Origin: Alphaproteobacteria bacterium
GTDB lineage: Bacteria > Pseudomonadota > Alphaproteobacteria > GCA-2731375
Assembly: GCA_028824965.1 (NCBI GenBank)
Contig: JAPKBD010000003.1
Coordinates: 1 to 48,962 of the forward strand
Length of the DNA stretch: 48,962 nucleotides
Direction of reading: 5' to 3'
Part shown: in pieces, positions 37,992 to 44,058 of the stretch
How positions within the stretch are numbered: the first letter of the stretch is position 1
Layout of the letters: each line of letters begins with the position of its first letter
Position numbers and translations under genes: made by a program
Notes under the pieces: model-generated
Seen by the model: the letters and a program-made list of their open reading frames with translations, nothing else
The model's database searches: none
Told to the model about the DNA's origin: nothing

Positions 37992-38294
37992 TCAGCGTCG
38001 GCGCAACCCACCGCCACAAGCGGTGTGGCGGCAGCGTAGAGGTAGGCGGCGCCTTTGTTTTGTTCGGCCAGGGTCACCGCCATGATCAAGCAGTGCGTCC
38101 ATATGGGTGAACAGCCTCGGCGCGCGGCTCTTTTTGCGGCGTCGGCCTTCAGGTCCGGCGAAGGGGTCGATAACGTGATCCCTGCCAACCATTTCAAACT
38201 TGTTGTCTGCTTGCATCAAATAGTCGGTGGCGAAGGGATCATCTTCCCAATCCATGCCTTCGTCCGGTTTGCCGTTGGCAAATATGTCGATCAT
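37992..38294 (-). CDS. Hypothetical protein in the phage block, possible frameshift near its end
   Basis: A 100-residue protein of unknown family. The first 75 or so residues are acidic and ordered-looking (MIDIFANGKPDEGMDWEDDP, KFEMVGRDHVIDPFAGPEG), then the frame turns Arg-rich (RTKQRRRLPLRCRHTACGGG), which looks like a shadow. The neighbouring frame over the same bases reads MAVTLAEQNKGAAYLYAAAT to a TGA at about 37973. AGGAA nine bases before ATG 38294 supports the start. A frame change near 38080 (decay, error or programmed shift) would join the two. Confidence 0.4.
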   Translation of the reverse strand: MIDIFANGKPDEGMDWEDDPFATDYLMQADNKFEMVGRDHVIDPFAGPEGRRRKKSRAPRLFTHMDALLDHGGDPGRTKQRRRLPLRCRHTACGGGLRRR

Positions 38295-38447
38295 TTTTGT
38301 GGTTCCTGTCTGTGTTAAGTATGGGGAATGCCGTGTGTCGCCGAAGGCGAAAGGACCCAAAACAACGCCCAAACGAAATGGGGCCCAGCGCGATTGCTCG
38401 CGCGGGCCCTGTTCTGAGGCATTCGATTATTTGCAGAAATTTGACAC

Positions 38448-38478
38448 AAAAAAAGCGCCCAAAATAGCGGGGGCGCTT
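38448..38478 (-). terminator. Rho-independent terminator downstream of trcR
   Basis: On the minus strand the stem AAGCGCCC/GGGCGCTT (38471-38478 with 38453-38460) with a ten-base loop is followed by a run of seven T. It would end transcription from trcR before the phage block. The 315-base stretch 38295-38609 holds this, the hairpin at 38569-38593, and no gene that I can support. Confidence 0.75.
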
Positions 38479-38568
38479 GATTGTGAAGCGGTGCCGAATT
38501 TGAACGGCACGATTTCAGTTTGGAAATACTACACTATACAAATTGAAATTGCAATTAAAATCTGCATT

Positions 38569-38593
38569 AAACGCCTGAAACACAGGCGTTTTT
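38569..38593. terminator. Hairpin directly after trcR, possible terminator
   Basis: Perfect nine-base stem AAACGCCTG/CAGGCGTTT (38569-38577, 38583-38591) with five-base loop and T-runs on both strands (better on plus). Lies 17 bases past the trcR stop. It may work in both directions or with the stronger one at 38448. Confidence 0.5.
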
Positions 38594-38609
38594 AGTGCGC
38601 CTTAGGCTA

Positions 38610-39437
38610 TCAGTTGCCGAATACGTCCTCGGCGCTGGGGGCTGCTTCCTCTGTCTCGGCGTCAGGCTCCGGCGTTTCGCCGAAGATATTGTCGGCAGAG
38701 GGTTCTACTGCTGGCTCCGGGGCAGGTTCCGGTGCTGGCTCAAGAACAGAGGCCGGCTCAAGAACCGCCGCTGGTGCCATTTCGGCCGCGGTGGCTTCCA
38801 GTTCGGCGTCCGCATCATCCGCTTGGGCTGAGGGCTGGCCGGCGGCTTCTGCCGCACTTAAGTTCGCAGCACGTTTTTTGGCCAGTTCCTTGTCTATCTT
38901 GGCTTGTTGTTTTTCCAACTTGGCCTGAGCCTTTTGCACGGCACCATCGAGATCAACCTGAGAGCTTAACCCCAGGGTCACCGGATCCTGCGGCGTGATG
39001 TTGGAGATATTCCAATGGGTCCGATCCCGCACAGCGGCGATGGTCTGCTTGGTGGTGCCCACCAGCTTGGAGACCTGGGCATCCGTCAATTCGGGATGAT
39101 ACCGCACCAACCATGCAATGGCGTTGGGGCGGTCCTGACGTCGGGATAGCGGCGTGTAACGAGGGCCCTTGCTGCGCCGTTGGGTCTCCCGCAGGCGGGC
39201 GTCAGAGCGGCGTAAACGTTGGGCGGCGTCAGAGGCACAACGATCGATTTCATCCTGGGTCAACTGGCCGGTCGCAATGGGATCCACAGCCTTGATCCCC
39301 ATAGCGACTTCGCCATCGGCTATGCCCTGTACTTCGAGGGCATGCAAATTACAAAATGTCGCGATCTGATCAAAGGTCAGCATGGTGTTGTCAACCAACC
39401 ACACGGCCGTTGCTTTGGGCATCAATACTTCGGTCAT
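38610..39437 (-). CDS. trcR: Cell-cycle transcriptional regulator TrcR (DUF1013) with long acidic C-terminal tail
   Basis: The first 190 residues match the DUF1013/TrcR family found across alphaproteobacteria: LMPKATAVWLVDNTMLTFDQ, HALEVQGIADGEVAMGIK, KGPRYTPLSRRQDRPNAIAW, HPELTDAQVSKLVGTTKQTI and QDPVTLGLSSQVDLD. The last two contain helix-turn-helix-like parts. From about residue 195 comes a coiled-coil Lys/Glu/Ala stretch and then a Pro/Glu/Ala tail ending with two alike motifs, PSADNIFGE and PSAEDVFGN. ATG 39437 has AGGAG eight bases upstream. The family is reported to take part in cell-cycle transcription; the tail's role is unknown. Confidence 0.85.
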   Translation of the reverse strand: MTEVLMPKATAVWLVDNTMLTFDQIATFCNLHALEVQGIADGEVAMGIKAVDPIATGQLTQDEIDRCASDAAQRLRRSDARLRETQRRSKGPRYTPLSRRQDRPNAIAWLVRYHPELTDAQVSKLVGTTKQTIAAVRDRTHWNISNITPQDPVTLGLSSQVDLDGAVQKAQAKLEKQQAKIDKELAKKRAANLSAAEAAGQPSAQADDADAELEATAAEMAPAAVLEPASVLEPAPEPAPEPAVEPSADNIFGETPEPDAETEEAAPSAEDVFGN

Positions 39438-39488
39438 ACCTATGACTCCTGAATGCGGCGACCCGAATTCCTGCCACGCCATATAGCT

Positions 39489-39521
39489 GCGTTATTGTGG
39501 CGTTATTTTGGCGTTCTGTGG
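39489..39521. repeat. Three 11-bp tandem repeats upstream of trcR
   Basis: GCGTTATTGTG, GCGTTATTTTG and GCGTTCTGTGG follow each other without gaps, 52-84 bases before the trcR start. A period of 11 bases puts each copy on the same face of the helix, as for repeated protein-binding sites. It may be in the trcR promoter or 5' leader. Confidence 0.6.
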
Positions 39522-39571
39522 ACCGGTCGCGCTCTTCGTAATAATTCAATTAACCTCTATATAACGTGCTG

Positions 39572-39619
39572 GCGCTATAGCGCAAATAACCAGTGCGAAA
39601 TACTGGCATAATTTGCGCT
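39572..39619. repeat. Nested inverted repeats with alternative pairings upstream of trcR
   Basis: A perfect palindrome GCGCTATAGCGC (39572-39583) shares its right half with a larger hairpin: AGCGCAAAT (39579-39587) pairs with ATTTGCGCT (39611-39619), and inside it CCAGT (39590-39594) with ACTGG (39602-39606). The AGCGC at 39579 can pair either left or right but not both. It could be an operator pair or, if transcribed, a two-state leader. Confidence 0.6.
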
Positions 39620-39702
39620 GCAGCTAGAACATTAAAATAGACGGAACAATCCTGGATCGGGCCTGGATCAGGCCAATAGGGCAGCCAATACGGCACCGGG
39701 GC

Positions 39703-40716
39703 CTAAACCGTCAAGACAATCTTGCCAATATGTTCGCTGCCTTCCATGCGGGTGTGGGCACCAGCGGCATCCGTTAAGGCAAATGACTGATCCATAACAG
39801 GGCGAACCGTGCCCTGTTCAAGCAAGGGCCAGACCTGTTCCCGCAGCTCATCCGCAATCACGGCCTTTTGTGCCACGGTACGCGGCCGCAGGGTCGAACC
39901 CGTGACCGTCAGGCGCTTCATCATGATCGGCAGGATGTTAAAGTCAGGCACTTTCGGGCCGTGCAAGGTGGCGATCTGCACCAAACGGCCTTCAACAGCC
40001 AAAGACGCAATGTTGGGAATAAAATAATCCCCGCCCACCATGTCCAGGATCAGGTCGACGCCTTCACCCCCCGTGACCTCCGCTATGACAGCGGCGAAAT
40101 CCTCATCACGATAATTGATCCCGCGTTCAGCCCCCAATTCCTCACAGGCCCGGCATTTTGCATCACTGCCAGCCGTCGCGAAAACCCGGGCGCCAAAGGC
40201 GCGAGCCAGCTGGATCGCCGTTGTGCCGATACCGGAGGAACCGCCATGGATCAGAATGCTTTCGCCACCCTGCAGGCCGCCCCGTTGAAAGACATTGGTC
40301 CAGACGGTAAAGAACGTCTCTGGCAGTGCTGCGGCCTCTGCCATGGAAAGGTTACCCGGCACCGGCAGACACAGAACCGATGGGGCGACGCAATATTCCG
40401 CATAGCCGCCACCCGCGACCAAGGCGCAAACTTTATCACCAACCGCAATGACATCGACACCGGGGCCAATAGCGACCACCTCACCCGCGACCTCCAGTCC
40501 CGGAATATCCGATGCACCGGGGGGCGGTGGATAATTCCCAGTCCGCTGCATAATGTCGGGACGATTGATCCCGGCTGCGGCAACCTTGATCAAAACCTCA
40601 CCATGGCCCGGCGTGGGCATCGGCCTGGTGCCAGGTTGCAGCCCTTCAGGCGGGCCAAAGGTCGCAATTTCAATAGCTGTCATAGATTTAGGCAAGGAGG
40701 CAGGCTGGGTGGTCAT
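39703..40716 (-). CDS. NAD(P)H:quinone oxidoreductase, zinc-free MDR family (PIG3/QOR-like)
   Basis: A 337-residue medium-chain dehydrogenase/reductase without the catalytic or structural zinc ligands, so a quinone-oxidoreductase type. Family blocks: [56 protein letters not shown] and the NADPH site [17 protein letters not shown]. Likely substrate is a small quinone or enone. Three ATG codons are possible (40728, 40716, 40683); 40716 is chosen though its ribosome site is weak. It is divergent from the DUF1192 gene, with which it is often paired in alphaproteobacteria. Confidence 0.88.
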   Translation of the reverse strand: MTTQPASLPKSMTAIEIATFGPPEGLQPGTRPMPTPGHGEVLIKVAAAGINRPDIMQRTGNYPPPPGASDIPGLEVAGEVVAIGPGVDVIAVGDKVCALVAGGGYAEYCVAPSVLCLPVPGNLSMAEAAALPETFFTVWTNVFQRGGLQGGESILIHGGSSGIGTTAIQLARAFGARVFATAGSDAKCRACEELGAERGINYRDEDFAAVIAEVTGGEGVDLILDMVGGDYFIPNIASLAVEGRLVQIATLHGPKVPDFNILPIMMKRLTVTGSTLRPRTVAQKAVIADELREQVWPLLEQGTVRPVMDQSFALTDAAGAHTRMEGSEHIGKIVLTV

Positions 40717-40794
40717 ATGTGTTCTCATTTGTTTGCAGATAGATCAAACTATTGGTCTAATATCATATCTGATACTTGGCAATGGCGCGAGGCT

Positions 40795-40980
40795 ATGATG
40801 GATACGGATGATCTGGAACCGCCAAAAATTTCGGCTGATAAGCCTGACCTGGAATTGATGTCCCTTGAACAGCTGGAAGACCGCATCCTGGCATTGGAGG
40901 GGGAAATCGCCCGAATGCACGTAGCCATCGCCGGCAAGCAGACCGCGCGCGGCGCTGCCGACGCGGTCTTCAAGGTTTAG
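40795..40980 (+). CDS. DUF1192 small protein
   Basis: A 61-residue protein: acidic start (MMDTDDLEPP), then MSLEQLEDRILALEGEIARM, a short coiled-coil typical of DUF1192, and a C-terminus AIAGKQTARGAADAVFK. Members are small cytoplasmic proteins of unknown function in alphaproteobacteria. GCGAGG just before the ATG at 40795 supports the start; a second ATG follows at once. It converges on the ChaN-type gene with a 24-base gap. Confidence 0.82.
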   Translation: MMDTDDLEPPKISADKPDLELMSLEQLEDRILALEGEIARMHVAIAGKQTARGAADAVFKV

Positions 40981-41004
40981 AGCGGAAAACCCCCTTCAGG
41001 CTTC

Positions 41005-42435
41005 CTAAGGCTTCTTTGTTGGACGGGGCGGCTTTGACCGCGGGACAGGCGGCGAATTGGGCTTCGCATCTACGGGTGTGACATCGATCGCAGGCCGTTC
41101 CTCGGGATCCGCCATTTCCGGCTGATCTTCCATTGATGCGGGCGTGGCCGATTGTTGTTCGTCACCAGTTTCCGCCCCAAGTTCGTCTTCATCCAAGTCG
41201 GGCTGCCCATTGGCATCCGGTTTCGCGGCTGGTTCCGCTTTCGGTTCCGGTTCGGGATTAGGCTCGGGTTTAGGCTCGGGCTCGGACTTTGGCGCAGCTT
41301 TTGGTTCCGGTGCCGGCGCTGCATCATCCAACGCTTTTCTCGACGGCTTTGCGGCCTCGGCCTTCTCCGTCCCCGGCTCCGGCTTTTGCCATTTCTTGCG
41401 CAAGGCAGCACAATGATCCTTGGCATCGGCGCGGGGCGTGAACCAAACATAATCGAACGGCATAACGGGAGCGGAAAAATTCTCCGCATAGTCGTCGGGG
41501 TCCAGAACGCCATCCTGGACTTCCACGAAGGCCACCGTCGTAACTTTAACATTCGGTTGATGGCGGATCAGAAACAGGGGCACACCGATGTCTTTGCGCA
41601 CATGGCCATCACCGGCGATAAGCAGTGCCCCATCATCAAGGCCGCCGGTCAGCATATGCTCGGCAAAGACGGCGTCTCTGGCGCGCTGAACATTAAACAA
41701 CGGCCCCAGGGCGGATTGGGGCATCAATTCGCAATGGCCGATATACAATTGGTCAATACTGCGCTGGCGAAGTTTTTTCGGGAAGGGTGCCAACAGCCCC
41801 AGGCGACGTCGGCGTCGGGCAAATTCAAATGAAGGCTTGCCCCGCGCTATCGAGCGAATAGCTGATTTTGACAAACTGGCCGCATACATGGGCAAATGCG
41901 CAGCCATTGCCTCGTGTGCGACCGGTTTGTATATGCTCCAGGCCGGCCAACCGCTGATATCCCAACCAAGAACAGCGCCCAAAGCGTCCGCATCCTTTGC
42001 GTAGCGCGCCCAGGACTCGTCCAGAATATACTGTTTGGATTCGGGGATCATCTCCCAAACGATCGAGGGCCGGCGACCAAGGGTTGCCAGCATTTTGATA
42101 AGGCGCGCCTGCAGAATGTGATGATCCGGGTTATCGTGCTTTTCCCCCAGCAGGATAAAGGCCGATCTGATCAAGACTTCCGCTAGCTCATCCTGCTCAA
42201 TAAATTGACCGCTGGAGGGGTGCCAGATACGGCCCACGAGGTGATGTTTTTGAAACAACGGTGATTGCCACACCGGCTTCTTGTCGGATAGCGCCGTCAG
42301 CGCCGCCACACTGGACAATGATAATGAGGTTGGTAATTTTTCTTCTACCCAGCCGCAACCGGCCAGCATTAGCAAAAACAGGATGCAGAGTACGCGAATG
42401 GGAACGAGAGTGGCAACGCGTGCAGAGGTTTTCAT
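41005..42435 (-). CDS. ChaN-family haem-binding-type lipoprotein with long Pro/Glu/Lys tail
   Basis: A 476-residue lipoprotein. The signal peptide ends LLMLAGCGW (lipid Cys). The ChaN (DUF399) domain follows: FILLGEKHDNPDHHILQARL, IVWEMIPESKQ, LGWDISGWPAWSIYKPV and IAGDGHVRKDIGVPLFL. ChaN of Campylobacter binds heme and acts in iron uptake; the family elsewhere is less clear. After about residue 355 comes an extended acidic tail of Pro-Glu/Lys repeats (PEPKPEPNPEPEPKAEP) and a basic end (PPVPRSKPPRPTKKP), together about 120 residues, like the periplasm-spanning part of TonB-type proteins. The start ATG 42435 gives a proper signal; a longer frame upstream does not. Confidence 0.8.
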   Translation of the reverse strand: MKTSARVATLVPIRVLCILFLLMLAGCGWVEEKLPTSLSLSSVAALTALSDKKPVWQSPLFQKHHLVGRIWHPSSGQFIEQDELAEVLIRSAFILLGEKHDNPDHHILQARLIKMLATLGRRPSIVWEMIPESKQYILDESWARYAKDADALGAVLGWDISGWPAWSIYKPVAHEAMAAHLPMYAASLSKSAIRSIARGKPSFEFARRRRRLGLLAPFPKKLRQRSIDQLYIGHCELMPQSALGPLFNVQRARDAVFAEHMLTGGLDDGALLIAGDGHVRKDIGVPLFLIRHQPNVKVTTVAFVEVQDGVLDPDDYAENFSAPVMPFDYVWFTPRADAKDHCAALRKKWQKPEPGTEKAEAAKPSRKALDDAAPAPEPKAAPKSEPEPKPEPNPEPEPKAEPAAKPDANGQPDLDEDELGAETGDEQQSATPASMEDQPEMADPEERPAIDVTPVDAKPNSPPVPRSKPPRPTKKP

Positions 42436-42705
42436 AGGCAGGGACACGCCCCAACAATTTTGGTTGCAGTCTTGTCTGGACGCAAGAATATGGGTGCGAA
42501 GCATTGCATGCGGACATTATCCCTCATCTGTCAAAATTCTCCAATCAATTGCCTTGCACATTTCCGCATAAAAAAATTAGCCATAACTGCACGGCATTAT
42601 CTTTTTATTAATACATCGTGGTTAATGTACACGGTGATGACACACACACCCTGTCATCCATCGGATTGGATTATTCCAGTCTGTTGACGCCTCCCTGTTG
42701 ACTCG

Positions 42706-42737
42706 GAGCCGCCCCACATATGGGCGGCTCTTTTTTT
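42706..42737 (+). terminator. Strong Rho-independent terminator with no upstream gene
   Basis: Stem GAGCCGCCC/GGGCGGCTC (42706-42714 with 42722-42730), loop of seven, then seven T. It can only serve plus-strand transcription. No plus-strand gene lies between DUF1192 (40980) and here, so a short transcript or read-through must end at this site. In the stretch 42436-42705 I see only the divergent leader of the ChaN gene and no supported gene. Confidence 0.8.
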
Positions 42738-42855
42738 GTCTTGAGCCGGGCAAATATGCGATGGGCCATTGGCTATCGGCCCTGAAATCCGGGCCGTTTA
42801 AGTTTGGGGGCGGAATTTCCCGTTCCGAATTTATCATAACATATAGATTTCCCGC

Positions 42856-42869
42856 TTGACCTAGGTCAG
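42856..42869 (+). promoter_or_regulatory. FNR/CRP-superfamily-type palindrome (TTGAC-N4-GTCAG)
   Basis: TTGACCTAGGTCAG fits the FNR/FixK/DNR type TTGAC-N4-GTCAA in all but the last base; the core TGACCTAGGTCA is a perfect 12-bp palindrome. It is about 290 bases before the ATG of the beta-hydroxyacid dehydrogenase gene. TTGACC could also serve as a -35 element with CATAGA 16 bases later. Confidence 0.5.
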
Positions 42870-42894
42870 TCAGGGAACATAGAGTCCCCTTCCT

Positions 42895-42971
42895 ACAGAC
42901 GCGAGTCTGACAGGTTGAGGCAAAAAATAAAAAAAGCCCGGGGGGTCGTCGATAAGACGATCCCCCTTTTT
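42895..42971 (+). ncRNA. Possible small RNA or leader attenuator
   Basis: Downstream of the FNR-type palindrome a short hairpin CAGAC-GCGA-GTCTG (42896-42909), with a GNRA-like tetraloop, is followed by an unstructured A-rich stretch and a strong terminator at 42940-42971. The unit would be about 70-85 bases long. It may be a free-standing sRNA, or a conditional terminator for the operon beginning at 43153. The 5' end is a guess, as no -10 element is clear. Confidence 0.35.
42940..42971. terminator. Bidirectional Rho-independent terminator
   Basis: Stem GGGGGGTCGTC/GACGATCCCCC (42940-42950 with 42956-42966; one G-T pair), loop GATAA, five T on the plus strand and a run of A before it, so it would also end minus-strand transcripts. 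It lies between the FNR-type box and the operon start at 43153. Confidence 0.8.
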
Positions 42972-42987
42972 GTGCGCCCCACAAAAT

Positions 42988-43013
42988 ATTCGAAAAGCAT
43001 TCGAAAAACATTC
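42988..43013. repeat. Direct 11-bp repeats in the leader of the hydroxyacid dehydrogenase operon
   Basis: ATTCGAAAAGC and ATTCGAAAAAC are adjacent and followed by ATTC of a third copy. Each contains the self-complementary TTCGAA. It lies 17 bases after the bidirectional terminator and 140 before the ATG. Confidence 0.55.
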
Positions 43014-43152
43014 TGGCAAATTTCGGTTCAATATTCAGCTCTGCGTTCGCCCTCATGGAAAGCCTTTGGCGATCCGGGTGATCTGTTTCATTCTACGGCC
43101 AACCTGTGCCCTTGTTTGGGGACGACCAAAAACTTTGAAATTGGAGGACGGC

Positions 43153-44058
43153 ATGAAAGTTGGATTTGTTGGATTGGGTATTATGGGCGCACCCATGGCG
43201 GGGCATCTGCAAAAGGGCGGTCATGATCTTTTCCTCCACGATCTTGCGCCAGATTTACCCAAGTCTCTGCTCGATGCCGGTGCCATAGTCTGTGATAGCG
43301 GCAAGGCGGTGGCTGAGGCCGCCGATGTTGTCATCCTGATGGTACCTGATACGCCTGACGTGGAAGCCGCCCTTTTCGGCCCCAATGGTGTCGCGGAAGG
43401 TTTGCAGTCGGGGCAATTACTGATCGATATGAGCTCCATTTCCCCCACCGCCACGACGAAATTTGCCGCCCGGATCAATGACCTGGGCTGCCTCTACCTT
43501 GATGCCCCTGTATCGGGCGGTAGCATAGGGGCGATAAATGCCAAGCTGACGATCATGGTTGGTGGGCCGGAAACAGCATTTGAGCGCGCCATGCCGCTGT
43601 TTGAACTTATGGGCGGCACGGTGACCTTGATCGGCACCCGCAATGGCGACGGGCAGGTTTGCAAGGCCGCCAATCAAATCATCGTTGGCGTCACCGTTCA
43701 GGCGGTGGCAGAGGCATTGGTACTGGCGACCAAGGCCGGTGCCGACCCGGCCAAGGTACGTCAGGCATTGATGGGGGGTGCTGCGTCTTCGATAATCCTG
43801 GAAAATCATGGCGGCCGCATGTTGGATGGTAATTTTGAGCCGGGCTTCCGCGCCGAATTACAGCAAAAGGATCTAAATGTCGCACTCTCCGCCGCACGGG
43901 ATCTGGGCGTTGTCCTGCCTCTTGCTGCGACGGCGGAGAGCCTTTACAACGCCCTGAACGCACGCGGTAAGGCAAAAGCCGATCACAGCGCCGTGGTCAC
44001 GGTGTTGGAAGACCTCGCCAACGTCTCGGTCGGTCCACGGGACGGGAGTGCATCATGA
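43153..44058 (+). CDS. Beta-hydroxyacid dehydrogenase (tartronate semialdehyde reductase / 3-hydroxyisobutyrate dehydrogenase family)
   Basis: A 301-residue NAD(P)-dependent dehydrogenase. NAD motif VGFVGLGIMGAPMAGHL; substrate motif LDAPVSGGSIGA; catalytic lysine in GDGQVCKAANQIIVG; the C-terminal QQKDLNVALSAARDLGVVLP is family-typical. Closest in look to 2-hydroxy-3-oxopropionate reductase (GarR/GlxR), although 3-hydroxyisobutyrate dehydrogenase cannot be excluded. ATG 43153 has GGAGGA four bases upstream. It overlaps the ThDP enzyme gene by four bases (ATGA), so the two probably act in one pathway. Confidence 0.88.
   Translation: MKVGFVGLGIMGAPMAGHLQKGGHDLFLHDLAPDLPKSLLDAGAIVCDSGKAVAEAADVVILMVPDTPDVEAALFGPNGVAEGLQSGQLLIDMSSISPTATTKFAARINDLGCLYLDAPVSGGSIGAINAKLTIMVGGPETAFERAMPLFELMGGTVTLIGTRNGDGQVCKAANQIIVGVTVQAVAEALVLATKAGADPAKVRQALMGGAASSIILENHGGRMLDGNFEPGFRAELQQKDLNVALSAARDLGVVLPLAATAESLYNALNARGKAKADHSAVVTVLEDLANVSVGPRDGSAS

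Noticed and set aside
36893-38294. Gene transfer agent cluster
   Set aside because: No capsid, portal, terminase or baseplate genes are present, and lysozyme plus fibre fragment is not enough.
39868-40980. 370-residue plus-strand frame running through the quinone oxidoreductase
   Set aside because: Only its last 61 residues (DUF1192) are real; the rest is antisense to the oxidoreductase.
42618-42687. Short open frame of about 20 residues upstream of the orphan terminator (MYTVMTHTPCHPSDW)
   Set aside because: No ribosome site and no run of regulatory codons as in a leader peptide; probably chance.
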